Positions 8,587-17,080 of a stretch of 27,980 nucleotides of DNA are shown in pieces. The notes beneath the pieces are model-generated. The model saw only the letters and a program-made list of their open reading frames with translations. It ran no database searches and had not been told where the DNA came from. The stretch's first letter is position 1, and each line of letters opens with the position of its first letter. A program made the translations under genes and the position numbers. Source of the stretch: PHAA01 sp964584415 (GTDB lineage: Bacteria; Bacillota; Syntrophomonadia; Syntrophomonadales; Syntrophomonadaceae); assembly GCA_964584415.1 (NCBI GenBank), contig CAZOZX010000018.1, positions 1-27,980 on the forward strand, in the 5' to 3' direction.

Positions 8587-9675
8587 CTATCCTTCCTTGG
8601 GCCGATCGCCTCTCCGTGATCTCTGCCGCAGCATTGTTCGGTATAATGGCAGGACTTTACTCCATAAAACATACAGGCTCGGAGAGTAAACTCGATCCCA
8701 ATCTCCTATAAACTCTATCAATTCGCCATTAAATCCTTTTTTGAATCTATACAGCCCGTACAGAGGGTTATTTTCATCCATATCGCCCGATACCCCTCGG
8801 AAGTCATAAATCTTACAGCCATTTACCTGAGCCCAGCGAATCATTTCCCATTGAATGAGATAATTGGGCATAACATTACGGTATTCGTTGCTGGAGGCAC
8901 CATATAAATACCAGGCTTTATCGCCAAGAATCAAAGCTAGTGTCCCTGATACAATTCGGCCTTGGTATTCAGCTAAAAATATCTGCCCCAAACCGTTAGC
9001 AACTAATTGATCCCACATCATTTCAAAATATTCATATCCACGAATTAGGAATTGATCCCGTTGGGCAGTTTCCTGTAACACTGCATAAAAAGCCGGTAAC
9101 TCTTCTTTACCTTGCGCAGCGCGAATGGTAACCCCCTTTTTACCGGCTAGCTTGATATTATACCGGGTCTTGCCATGCATATTGGCCAATAACTGCTCTT
9201 CAGTAAGAGCAATATCCAATCGGAATACAAAAGATGGCTGAACTCCTTCAAAATCAAGCCCGGTATTATTCCGTCGGAAGTTGCATTGTTCTAAATTACT
9301 GATAAACTTCTGATTGGTTATAGGTATATCTGGATCAATTTTCAAAAGTATAGCCCGGTGATCCCGCGCAACTCTTTCGGCACCCTTGAATAGTTCCCGG
9401 CACAGTTCCAAATTTTCTACATCAACCACCGGGCCACGGGGAGAATAAAATATGCATGGTTTCATCCCGGGCAGAGGTATTTTTCTTTTTAGAATCAGCA
9501 ATGATGCCTTAATTTCTCCATCTTGCTCCAAAATCAATGGGAGTGGCTCCCATCCCATGCCCTGCTTAACGGCCCCCCATTCCCAAGTTTGCAATACATG
9601 TCCTTTGGGATGGGAGCGCACAAATTGGTCGTATCTGGTCTTTTCTTTGCTGTCAATTATCCTCGTTGTAAACAT
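8587..9675 (-). CDS. FemAB-family peptidoglycan bridge aminoacyltransferase
   Basis: The 362-residue protein reads as two GNAT-like folds of the FemA/FemB/FemX (MprF-related acyltransferase) type. Recognisable parts are HPKGHVLQTWEWGAVKQ near the start, FYSPRGPVVD, MHGKTRYNIKLAGKKG in the middle, and the C-terminal IYDFRGVSGD and YRFKKGFNGELIEFIGD. Such enzymes use aminoacyl-tRNA to add amino acids to the stem peptide of lipid II. The start ATG 9673-9675 follows GGAGAGG. The racemase homologue begins 6 bases after its stop, so they are translated as a pair. The amino acid it transfers is not predictable from sequence. Confidence 0.87.
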   Translation of the reverse strand: MFTTRIIDSKEKTRYDQFVRSHPKGHVLQTWEWGAVKQGMGWEPLPLILEQDGEIKASLLILKRKIPLPGMKPCIFYSPRGPVVDVENLELCRELFKGAERVARDHRAILLKIDPDIPITNQKFISNLEQCNFRRNNTGLDFEGVQPSFVFRLDIALTEEQLLANMHGKTRYNIKLAGKKGVTIRAAQGKEELPAFYAVLQETAQRDQFLIRGYEYFEMMWDQLVANGLGQIFLAEYQGRIVSGTLALILGDKAWYLYGASSNEYRNVMPNYLIQWEMIRWAQVNGCKIYDFRGVSGDMDENNPLYGLYRFKKGFNGELIEFIGDWDRVYSPSLYVLWSKVLPLYRTMLRQRSRRGDRPKEG

Positions 9676-9775
9676 GAATGCCTCTCCGCTGTTTTAGCCT
9701 GCTTATTAGTATCTGCTGTTTGCTGTAAAGGTATGCTGTGCACTAAATAAGCGCGCCTATCAGCCCGCTTTTCCA

Positions 9776-11368
9776 TTATTTAATAGCGGCCTTGATTAAT
9801 CCCAAGAATAATGGGTGTGGGCGATTGGGACGAGACTTAAATTCAGGGTGGAATTGGCAGCCAACAAACCATGGGTGCTCAGGTATTTCGACTATTTCCA
9901 CCAGATCCTTTTCAGGATTTATTCCACATATTTTTAATCCCTTTGCCTCCAGCAGCGATCGATAACCGTTATTTATTTCGTAGCGATGACGGTGGCGCTC
10001 TTTAATTTGCGTTTGCGCATAGGCCATCCCTACCTTGGAATCAGGCGTAACTACACAGTCATATACTCCCAATCGCATAGTCCCACCTTTATAGTCTATG
10101 TTTTCCTGTTCCTCCATCAAATTCACCACCGGATGTGGTGTATTAGGGTCAAATTCCAAACTGTTGGCACCGGTCAATCCGCAAACATTGCGGGCAAATT
10201 CTATAACAGCACATTGCATGCCCAGACAGATCCCCAGGAAAGGTTTTAGGGTTTGGCGAGCATAACCAGCCGCAGCTATTTTCCCTTCTATTCCCCGCTC
10301 TCCAAAACCTCCCGGTATCAGTACCGCATCAACATCTTTTAATAAAGTTTCCGCGCCTTGTCTTTCTATATCTTCCGCATATATCCAGCGAACATCAACC
10401 TGACAGTTGTTTTGATACCCTGCATGTTTTAAAGACTCTACAATGCTTAGGTACGCATCTGGGAGCTCAACATATTTACCTACCAAGCCCAGGACTATCT
10501 TTTTATCTAAATGCTGGATCCGATTAACCATTTCAGCCCATTCGCCTAGATCAGGTTCCTGGCACGAAATTCCCAGCCGCTTGATTACCTCACGGTCAAG
10601 CCCCTCCTGAGCTAGCATTAAAGGCACCTCATATATAGAGCGGGCGTCTCGCATCTCAATGACAGCTTCCTTCTCGACATCACAGAATAATGCTAACTTA
10701 GCTTTAATATCTTCTGATAAATGTTTTACCGTCCGGCAAACCAATATATCGGGTTGAATTCCTATACTACGCAACTCTTTAACACTATGTTGACTGGGTT
10801 TGGTTTTTAGTTCCCCAGCCGCTTCAATATAAGGGATTAAGGTAACATGTATATACATGACTCGATCTTTACCCAGGTCAAATTTTAATTGGCGAATAGC
10901 CTCCAGAAACGGCAGGGACTCTATATCGCCCACAGTCCCGCCAATTTCACTTATTACCACATCGGGGTGGTTCATTCCTTCAATAGCTATTACTCTCTCT
11001 TTAATTTCGTTGGTTATGTGTGGTATAACCTGAACCGTCTGTCCTAAATAATCGCCGCGGCGTTCTTTGTCCAAAACAGTTTGATATATGCGCCCGGTAG
11101 TACAATTGGAGTATTGGGTGAGATTCTCGTCAACAAATCTTTCATAATGGCCGACATCGAGATCCGTCTCGGCCCCATCATCGGTCACATATACTTCACC
11201 ATGCTGGTAGGGACTCATTGTACCGGGATCTACATTTATATAAGGATCGAACTTTTGCAAAGCTACCTTCAGGCCGCGGTTTTTCAACAGCCTGCCTAAA
11301 GAGGCAGCTGTAATTCCCTTGCCGAGAGAGGAAACTACACCCCCAGTTATAAAAATATACTTCGTCAA
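9776..11368 (-). CDS. pyrG: CTP synthase
   Basis: At 530 residues this is full-length CTP synthase, which makes CTP from UTP with ATP and glutamine. The N-terminal synthetase domain begins MTKYIFITGGVVSSLGKGI with its P-loop, and includes the DPGTMSP and GGTVGDIES segments. The C-terminal class I glutamine amidotransferase domain has the nucleophile Cys in FLGICLGMQ and the His-Glu pair in CQFHPEF. The start is TTG 11366-11368 with AGAGGGG upstream. It is 70 bases downstream of the UPF0173 gene, with no terminator. The leader does not start with the G-run attenuator known from Bacillus pyrG, so that control is not evident here. A weak hairpin at 9748-9769 after the stop may end the transcript. 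Confidence 0.97.
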   Translation of the reverse strand: MTKYIFITGGVVSSLGKGITAASLGRLLKNRGLKVALQKFDPYINVDPGTMSPYQHGEVYVTDDGAETDLDVGHYERFVDENLTQYSNCTTGRIYQTVLDKERRGDYLGQTVQVIPHITNEIKERVIAIEGMNHPDVVISEIGGTVGDIESLPFLEAIRQLKFDLGKDRVMYIHVTLIPYIEAAGELKTKPSQHSVKELRSIGIQPDILVCRTVKHLSEDIKAKLALFCDVEKEAVIEMRDARSIYEVPLMLAQEGLDREVIKRLGISCQEPDLGEWAEMVNRIQHLDKKIVLGLVGKYVELPDAYLSIVESLKHAGYQNNCQVDVRWIYAEDIERQGAETLLKDVDAVLIPGGFGERGIEGKIAAAGYARQTLKPFLGICLGMQCAVIEFARNVCGLTGANSLEFDPNTPHPVVNLMEEQENIDYKGGTMRLGVYDCVVTPDSKVGMAYAQTQIKERHRHRYEINNGYRSLLEAKGLKICGINPEKDLVEIVEIPEHPWFVGCQFHPEFKSRPNRPHPLFLGLIKAAIK

Positions 11369-11438
11369 TTACTTAGACCCCTCTTTCCCTAATCGTATCC
11401 GGACCCCTTGAAATTTTACCGCTCTCGAATAAAAATGG

Positions 11439-12074
11439 TCAACTACTAAGATAATCAAGGACAATGACCCGGGTCGGAAAGGCCAGTTGACCTGCTTGTA
11501 TCTCTAGGCTGGGCTTTTTTATTATGTGATCATAGTGGAAAGTGAACTCCTCCACCGAGGCTAAAGGAAAGGAAAGATGAAGAGTATTATAATGCATAGG
11601 AATTACCACCTTAGGCTGTAATTCACTAACAACCGAGACCGCCTGACGGGCATCGATAGTATAAATCCCCCCCACTGGTACCAGTAGAACATCGACCCGG
11701 CCGATCTCTTCTATCTGTCGTTCGGTGAGCATATGACCTAGGTCCCCCAAGTGGACCAATGCTAATCCCTCTGCAGAAATTCTAAATATGGTATTAGGTC
11801 CTCGTTCCCGCCCCCCATGAGCATCATGGAAAGATGCGATCCCCTTTATCTGTACCCCGGCCACTTCAATAATGTCAGTATCTTCAACTACTTGAGGATT
11901 ACCCAGTACGCTTTCCACAGCGTTATGGTCCCAGTGGTCATGGCTTATCGTCACTATGTCTGCCCGGGTTCGAAACAGGGGATACCCCAGGTCAACATCA
12001 TAGGGATCAGTAACAATCTTGTGCCCGGCTGCCTCGATATAAAAGCAAGCATGCCCACGCCACCAGATCTTCAT
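11439..12074 (-). CDS. UPF0173-type metal-dependent hydrolase (beta-lactamase fold)
   Basis: The start is ATG 12072-12074 with GAGAGG six bases upstream; the open frame extends to 12107 but overlaps the preceding gene. The 211-residue protein starts MKIWWRGHACF, typical of the UPF0173 / YtkL family. It carries the metal-binding SHDHWDHN motif, then HLGDLGH and PMHYNT, the later ligands of a beta-lactamase-type dinuclear centre. No physiological substrate is known to me for this family; related folds include lactonases and phosphodiesterases. It follows the HARE-HTH gene directly. Confidence 0.88.
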   Translation of the reverse strand: MKIWWRGHACFYIEAAGHKIVTDPYDVDLGYPLFRTRADIVTISHDHWDHNAVESVLGNPQVVEDTDIIEVAGVQIKGIASFHDAHGGRERGPNTIFRISAEGLALVHLGDLGHMLTERQIEEIGRVDVLLVPVGGIYTIDARQAVSVVSELQPKVVIPMHYNTLHLSFPLASVEEFTFHYDHIIKKPSLEIQAGQLAFPTRVIVLDYLSS

Positions 12075-12075
12075 T

Positions 12076-12309
12076 TTATACCTCTCTATATATCTTGCTG
12101 GCATCAAAATACCAGTATCCTTCGCCTTGATAAATTAAACGATTATCGAGGTTAATTCGAGTATAGATCGATGTCAATGTTGCCGAGTCGGTCTGTCGCC
12201 CCATTTTAGCGGCAATACCCTGGATAAGTTCAGCATAAAATACTGGCTCTTGGCGCTCCGACAAAATCTCTAGCGCCCAATCTGCTTCGCTTTTTTTCCT
12301 CATCTGCAC
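12076..12309 (-). CDS. Minimal HARE-HTH protein related to RNA polymerase delta subunit N-terminal domain
   Basis: This 77-residue protein is a single winged-helix-like domain: ADWALEILSERQEPVFYAELIQGI, then TSIYTRINLDNRLIYQGEGYWYF. The order matches the HARE-HTH fold of RpoE (delta), and the place between argS and pyrG is where rpoE sits in Firmicutes. It lacks the long acidic C-terminal tail that delta uses to compete with nucleic acids, so it may be a reduced delta or a separate regulator. The start is GTG 12307-12309 with GGAGGGG five bases upstream; ATG 12301-12303 is the alternative. It follows argS after 11 bases and ends two bases before the next start. Confidence 0.8.
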   Translation of the reverse strand: MQMRKKSEADWALEILSERQEPVFYAELIQGIAAKMGRQTDSATLTSIYTRINLDNRLIYQGEGYWYFDASKIYREV

Positions 12310-12320
12310 AAAAACCCCTC

Positions 12321-14000
12321 CTACATTTGATCGGGTGCCGATACACCCAGTATCTGTAAACCATTTTCAATAGTAATACGGATCGCCTCCATAAGTACTA
12401 GCCGGGCATCCTGCAATGGGCGATTCTCGCTTAGAACCCGATGATGATTATAGAAACTATGGAAAAGGCCAGCCAAATCTAGTACATACCGGGCAATTCT
12501 TTGAGGCGCCATGGTACGTGCGGCCACCGCAATCTCCTGAGGGAAATCCGCAATTTTGCGTATAATCTCCATCTCTTCAGGTCCCAGCACTGAGTAATCA
12601 ACCTCACCCGGTTGTTTTAATGTTACTCCAGAGGTTCTTGCCTGTCTGAAAATACTCCTGATCCGTGCATGTGCATATTGAACGTAGTAAACCGGATTCT
12701 CCTGGCTTCTCTGCTTGGCCAAATCCAGATCAAAATCCATCTGGCTATCAGGACTGCGCATAACAAAGAAAAATCTGGCTGCATCCTTACCCACTTCTTC
12801 TATCAATTCGTCAAGCGAAACCGTGGTCCCAGTGCGTTTGGACATGCGTACAATTATTCCTCCACGATACAGCCGGACTAATTGCATCAGCAGTATCTCC
12901 AGACGGTTTGGGTCATATCCCAAGGCTTGAATGGCTCCCTTCATTCTCCCTACGTGTCCATGATGGTCAGCACCCCAAACATTAATAACCCTGTCGAAAC
13001 CCCGTTCAAACTTGTCCTTATGATAAGCAATATCAGCAGCGAAATAAGTGGGTAGTCCATTGGCTCGAACTACTACCTCATCCTTCTCGTCTCCAAACAA
13101 GGTGGATTTAAACCACAGGGCACCTTCTTCCTCGTAAATATGGCCTTTTTCACGAAGATATGAAATCGTTTCCGCTACTTTACCAGCGTCATGTAGACTA
13201 CGTTCGCTGAACCAGACATCATAATGAATGCCAAAATTAGCCAGGGTATTCTGAATATACTTGAGTTTTTCTTTAAGTGCATAATTGACAACCAAGGCCT
13301 GTCGTTCAGTAGAATCCATATCCAGTAATGAATCCTTATAGTTTCGAATAATATTTTTTACGGTATCCACAACGTCCTGTCCTGCATATCCTTCGTCCGG
13401 GAATTCAATTTGGGCCCCCATTAATTGAAGGTACCGGGCTTCTAATGACTGCCCAAAAATTTCAATCTGGTTGCCGGCATCATTTATGTAGAATTCCCGT
13501 TCTACATCGTACCCGGCAAAGGACAGTATATTGGCCAGGCTGTCTCCAATCGCACCCCCACGGGCATTCCCCATATGAAGGTTGCCGGTGGGATTAGCAC
13601 TTACAAATTCCACCTGAATCTTCTGGTTCTGCGGCTCTCCGCTGCCGTATTTTTCTCCCGTTTGCAAAACCATAGCCGGTATCTGGTATAGCCAGGATTG
13701 ATCCAGGAAGAAATTCACAAAACCGGCGCCAGCCACATCTATTTTACTTATTGATGGTATGGCCTTCAGGTCTATTTGCGACTTTATTATTTCAGCAATC
13801 TGGCGTGGAGCCATGCGAGCCTGCCGCGCCAGCAGCAGCGCGGCATTTGTAGAAAAGTCTCCATGCCCCTCATCCCTTGGTACTTCAATAACAAAGTCGG
13901 GCATAGTTTCAAAGCCCAGCAAACCTCCCTGCCGGGCTTTCTCAATTGCTGCCGTAATTACATTGCCTAATTCATGGCGCAGCTTTTGTATCGGATCCAT
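12321..14000 (-). CDS. argS: Arginyl-tRNA synthetase
   Basis: The 559-residue protein is a class I synthetase with the ArgRS-specific N-terminal Add-1 domain. Its HIGH-type signature is in NPTGNLHMGNARGG, and its KMSKS-type loop is VRMSKRTGTTVSLDELI. It ends with an all-alpha anticodon domain (YVQYAHARIRSIFRQA, then LFHSFYNHHRVL). It charges tRNA-Arg, two of which (CCU and ACG) lie at the other end of this window. ATG 13998-14000 has AAGGAGG six bases upstream. It appears to head the operon argS, HARE-HTH, UPF0173, pyrG. No T-box leader is seen. Confidence 0.97.
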   Translation of the reverse strand: MDPIQKLRHELGNVITAAIEKARQGGLLGFETMPDFVIEVPRDEGHGDFSTNAALLLARQARMAPRQIAEIIKSQIDLKAIPSISKIDVAGAGFVNFFLDQSWLYQIPAMVLQTGEKYGSGEPQNQKIQVEFVSANPTGNLHMGNARGGAIGDSLANILSFAGYDVEREFYINDAGNQIEIFGQSLEARYLQLMGAQIEFPDEGYAGQDVVDTVKNIIRNYKDSLLDMDSTERQALVVNYALKEKLKYIQNTLANFGIHYDVWFSERSLHDAGKVAETISYLREKGHIYEEEGALWFKSTLFGDEKDEVVVRANGLPTYFAADIAYHKDKFERGFDRVINVWGADHHGHVGRMKGAIQALGYDPNRLEILLMQLVRLYRGGIIVRMSKRTGTTVSLDELIEEVGKDAARFFFVMRSPDSQMDFDLDLAKQRSQENPVYYVQYAHARIRSIFRQARTSGVTLKQPGEVDYSVLGPEEMEIIRKIADFPQEIAVAARTMAPQRIARYVLDLAGLFHSFYNHHRVLSENRPLQDARLVLMEAIRITIENGLQILGVSAPDQM

Positions 14001-14099
14001 GCTTGACCTCCTTAGTTCGAAAATCTATGTAAACATGCCGTTAGTTCTCACCATCAGAAATAATAATTACTATGACAAGGATTCCAAATTCTTGGTGTA

Positions 14100-14128
14100 A
14101 TCATACCCCAAAGAATGGCAAAAGTCAG
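14100..14128 (-). promoter_or_regulatory. Probable promoter for the argS operon
   Basis: On the minus strand CTGACT and TATGAT are separated by 17 bases. Transcription would start near 14093, giving a leader of about 93 bases. This is too short for a T-box element, and the T-box consensus is not present. Confidence 0.5.
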
Positions 14129-14160
14129 GTGCCTCAGCTTCATCAAGCCTAATTTAGAAC

Positions 14161-14937
14161 CTATTTTACCAGGCTGGCTATTCGGTCCGGGTAAGTACGA
14201 TGCAAAATGATATCCTCTCCTACCGCGCATCCGTTGTCAAGCAATAGGTTGGTTACGGTTTGTTCCGCTAGTTGAGGATGATTATTCTGCTGGCTTAAGT
14301 GTGCTAAAAATACTTGCATATTTCGCGAGCGGGGAGTTCGAGCTAAAAGAATGCCGGCGTCATGGTTGGATAAGTGTCCCCGTCTACCTCGGACCCTTTG
14401 CTTCAGAAAAACCGGGTACGGTCCCGTTTGCAGCATTTCCACATCATGATTGGACTCCAAAACGGCTACGTCAGAATATGCCAAGGCCTCCACCACTGAA
14501 CGGGTCACAATTCCCAAATCAGTGACCACCGTCCATTTATAATTTTTATAGAAAAAAGAATAGCCTACCGGATCTACGGCATCATGGGATATAGGGAACG
14601 GCATTACTTTAACCGCCCCGATGTCGATTTGATCCCCCATATCATGACGACATTCCGGGGGAATATTATCTCTCTCCGGCAGTGCGTCCCAAACTCCGGG
14701 ACGGGCAAAGATGGGAAGACGATGTTTTTTAGCCATAACCTGGACACCTTTAATGTGGTCAACATGTTCATGAGTTATTAACACCCCATCCAGATCACTT
14801 GCATGCATACCTACATCAGCCAGACCCCGTTCTATCCTGCGACAGCTAATGCCCGCATCAACCAATATTTTTCTGTTCCCCATCTTCACTAAAATAGCAT
14901 TGCCGGTGCTGCCGCTGGCTAAAATATGTAATTCCAT
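14161..14937 (-). CDS. Metallo-beta-lactamase fold protein, YycJ/WalJ-like
   Basis: The start is ATG 14935-14937, after AGAAGG; the product then begins MELHILASGSTGN, the usual start of YycJ (WalJ) proteins. The upstream in-frame ATG at 14970 has no ribosome site. The 258-residue protein has the metal motif THEHVDHIKG, a downstream FPISHDAVDPVGY segment, ESNHDVEMLQ, and LAHLSQQNNHP near the end, giving the metal ligands of this class. The family is thought to be a 5'-3' DNA exonuclease or a cell-wall/DNA coordination factor, often next to walRK; no such kinase is here. It lies between argS and glnS with its own promoter. Confidence 0.88.
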   Translation of the reverse strand: MELHILASGSTGNAILVKMGNRKILVDAGISCRRIERGLADVGMHASDLDGVLITHEHVDHIKGVQVMAKKHRLPIFARPGVWDALPERDNIPPECRHDMGDQIDIGAVKVMPFPISHDAVDPVGYSFFYKNYKWTVVTDLGIVTRSVVEALAYSDVAVLESNHDVEMLQTGPYPVFLKQRVRGRRGHLSNHDAGILLARTPRSRNMQVFLAHLSQQNNHPQLAEQTVTNLLLDNGCAVGEDIILHRTYPDRIASLVK

Positions 14938-14975
14938 CTGGAGTGGACCTTCTCTCCGCTTAATTCCCATCCATA

Positions 14976-15004
14976 ATTATACTAGGATTGTCCAGCTTTT
15001 TCAC
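14976..15004 (-). promoter_or_regulatory. Promoter for the YycJ-like gene
   Basis: On minus a perfect TATAAT (14976-14981) lies 17 bases from GTGAAA, a 4-of-6 match to the -35 consensus. The start would be near 14969, about 32 bases before the chosen ATG, which supports the ATG at 14937 rather than the one at 14970. Confidence 0.5.
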
Positions 15005-15022
15005 CGGTTAGTTACAGTTTAG

Positions 15023-15059
15023 AACCCGCTGTCAATAAACCTGTTATGTACAGCGGGTT
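15023..15059. repeat. Long inverted repeat between glnS and the YycJ-like gene
   Basis: AACCCGCTGT (15023-15032) is the exact reverse complement of ACAGCGGGTT (15050-15059). The loop contains a further ATAA/TTAT pairing after a 2x2 mismatch. No run of T follows on either strand, so it is not a standard intrinsic terminator. It sits about 50 bases past the glnS stop and just upstream of the next promoter. Confidence 0.6.
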
Positions 15060-15107
15060 AAAATTCGGGTTGATATCATTTAAGAAATCTTAATTTACCT
15101 ATTAGGG

Positions 15108-16811
15108 TTAATTTCCCTTTTGGATCTTCGCCCACGAATCCCGTAATGATACTATACGGTTAAAAAATAATTGACCATTATTACTATCAACCGGATCTAA
15201 ATAAAAATAGCCCTGTCTTAAAAACTGGTAGCGGCTGCCCGGCTTTGCTTCCCTCAGGCTGGGTTCCAATTGGCATTCTATAAGAACTTCCAGAGAGTTC
15301 GGATTAAGTTGGGATTTGTAGTCGGCTCCGCTTTCTTCGTTATCGGGATTCTCGTTTACAAACAGCTTTTCATATAACCTGATCGTAGCCGGTACAGCAT
15401 GAGCGGCCGAAACCCAATGGGAGGTGCCTTTTATTTTCCTGCCACTATTAGCCCCGCCGCTTCGACTCTCGGGATCGTAACTACAATGAAGCTCGATTAT
15501 CTCCCCCTGTTCATTTTTGACGACTTGCTCGCATTTAATTATATAAGCACTCTTCAGTCTTATCTCCCCTCCTGGAGACAACCGGAAGAACTTTTTCGGA
15601 GGATTTTCCATAAAATCTTCTTGTTCTATAAAAATCTCCCGAGAAAACGGTATCTGCCTGGATCCCATGGCCGGATTCTCCGGATTATTCTCTGCCTCCA
15701 GCCATTCTTCCTGCCCTTCCGGATAATTATCAATTATAACCCGTAAAGGCCTAAGAACTGCCATGACACGTGGTCCACTCAGATTTAAATCTTCCCGGAT
15801 ACAATGTTCCAGCAGAGCAATGTCTACCATACTATCCCGCTTGGCTACTCCAATGCGGTCACAGAAATCCCGAATAGATTCGGGTGTATACCCACGGCGG
15901 CGGAAACCCGATATAGTTGGCATTCTTGGATCATCCCACCCGTTTACATAGCTTTGTACGACCAGTTCCCGTAATTTACGCTTACTCATTACCGTATAGG
16001 ACAAATTCAGGCGGGCAAATTCTATCTGCTGAGGGCGGCCATCTGCTTCCTCTGAATAATCAACCTTGTCCAAGGCCCAGTCATACAAAGGCCGATGATC
16101 CGCAAATTCCAGGGTGCAAACGGAATGGGTTATATTTTCTATTGCATCCGATAGCGGGTGAGCATAATCGTACATTGGATAAATACACCATTTATCTCCG
16201 GTTCTATGATGAGTGGCCCGTAAAATCCGGTAAAGTACAGGGTCACGCATATTTAAGTTTGGCGAGGCCATGTCTATCTTGGCCCGCAGTACCCTGGCTC
16301 CGTCAGGAAATTCTCCAGCTCTCATTCTTTGAAACAGGTCCAGATTTTCTTCAACTGAGCGGTTACGATAAGGACTGTCTTTGCCTGGTTCAGTTAAAGT
16401 CCCGCGGTATTCTCTTATTTCCTGAGGACTTAAGTCGCAGACATACGCATCTCCCGACTTAATCAATTCCAATGTGTAATCGTATATCTTGCCAAAATAG
16501 TCGGATGCATAATACATCCGGTCGTCCCAATCAAAACCCAGCCATTTTACATCCTCTTGTATTGATTCTACATATTCCACATCCTCTTTGCTGGGATTGG
16601 TGTCATCGAAACGCAGATTGCAAAGTCCTTTATTGGCTGCAGCCAGCCCAAAATTCAAACATATCGACTTAGCATGCCCTATATGTAGATAGCCATTCGG
16701 TTCGGGAGGAAAACGGGTATGAACTCTTCCCCCATTTTTGTTGTTCTTTAAGTCATCATTAATAATGGTTTGAATAAAATTGGTTGGCAGAGGCGAATCG
16801 TTGCTGTTCAT
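15108..16811 (-). CDS. glnS: Glutaminyl-tRNA synthetase
   Basis: The 567-residue protein is a class I synthetase of the GlnRS type. The HIGH signature is in RFPPEPNGYLHIGHAKS, the GlnRS acceptor-strand region includes RFDDTNPSKE, and the KMSKS loop reads VMSKRKLRELV. A C-terminal pair of beta-barrels for the anticodon follows (SPGGEIRLKSAYIIKCEQV, then PGSRYQFLRQGYFYLD). It attaches Gln directly to tRNA-Gln; many Gram-positives use only the indirect GatCAB route, so its presence here suggests acquisition or loss events in the lineage. ATG 16809-16811 follows AAGGAG. It is an isolated transcript: the divergent genes to the right are on plus. Confidence 0.96.
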   Translation of the reverse strand: MNSNDSPLPTNFIQTIINDDLKNNKNGGRVHTRFPPEPNGYLHIGHAKSICLNFGLAAANKGLCNLRFDDTNPSKEDVEYVESIQEDVKWLGFDWDDRMYYASDYFGKIYDYTLELIKSGDAYVCDLSPQEIREYRGTLTEPGKDSPYRNRSVEENLDLFQRMRAGEFPDGARVLRAKIDMASPNLNMRDPVLYRILRATHHRTGDKWCIYPMYDYAHPLSDAIENITHSVCTLEFADHRPLYDWALDKVDYSEEADGRPQQIEFARLNLSYTVMSKRKLRELVVQSYVNGWDDPRMPTISGFRRRGYTPESIRDFCDRIGVAKRDSMVDIALLEHCIREDLNLSGPRVMAVLRPLRVIIDNYPEGQEEWLEAENNPENPAMGSRQIPFSREIFIEQEDFMENPPKKFFRLSPGGEIRLKSAYIIKCEQVVKNEQGEIIELHCSYDPESRSGGANSGRKIKGTSHWVSAAHAVPATIRLYEKLFVNENPDNEESGADYKSQLNPNSLEVLIECQLEPSLREAKPGSRYQFLRQGYFYLDPVDSNNGQLFFNRIVSLRDSWAKIQKGN

Positions 16812-16858
16812 ACTAATATCTCCTTACCGATTTTTAGAATCGAAAAAGGTAAAATGCT

Positions 16859-16875
16859 GCCCCTGATTATGGGGC
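16859..16875 (-). promoter_or_regulatory. Small hairpin in the glnS leader
   Basis: GCCCC (16859-16863) and GGGGC (16871-16875) pair across a 7-base loop, within the predicted glnS leader. No T run follows, so it is not a terminator; it may affect leader stability or nothing at all. Confidence 0.35.
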
Positions 16876-16901
16876 CTGCTGTTTATCAATTTTCTTTGCT
16901 C

Positions 16902-16940
16902 TTTTTACCATTTTTCCCCGAGAGGTGTCAAATAACCTCT
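16902..16940 (-). promoter_or_regulatory. Putative glnS promoter with an overlapping inverted repeat
   Basis: On minus a perfect TTGACA (16926-16931) is followed after 18 bases by TAAAAA. The -35 box lies in the 8-base centre of an inverted repeat, AGAGGT (16921-16926) and ACCTCT (16935-16940). This is the shape of a repressor operator or, less likely, a hairpin. No T-box consensus is present. Confidence 0.4.
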
Positions 16941-16985
16941 TTAGCTCTTAATTATTAACCGTAAAAATTTCCTGTTTCTTTATCA

Positions 16986-17015
16986 TGTACATCTGGAGAA
17001 GAATACTATTATAAT
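16986..17015 (+). promoter_or_regulatory. Promoter for the zinc-ribbon membrane protein gene
   Basis: TGTACA (16986-16991) and a perfect TATAAT (17010-17015) on plus are separated by 18 bases. A start near 17022 gives a leader of about 59 bases before the ATG at 17081. Confidence 0.45.
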
Positions 17016-17080
17016 TACATTATCGTCAAGCTACCTTGGGATTAACGATTTCCCAAAATACGATAGCGAGGAATTTATTA

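Noticed and set aside
9748..9769. Terminator after pyrG
   Set aside because: The stem is broken by a mismatch and the T run is weak, so I mention it only as a possibility.
14001..14160. T-box leader before argS (and likewise before glnS at 16812-16935)
   Set aside because: Leaders are too short and the conserved T-box string is missing on the minus strand.
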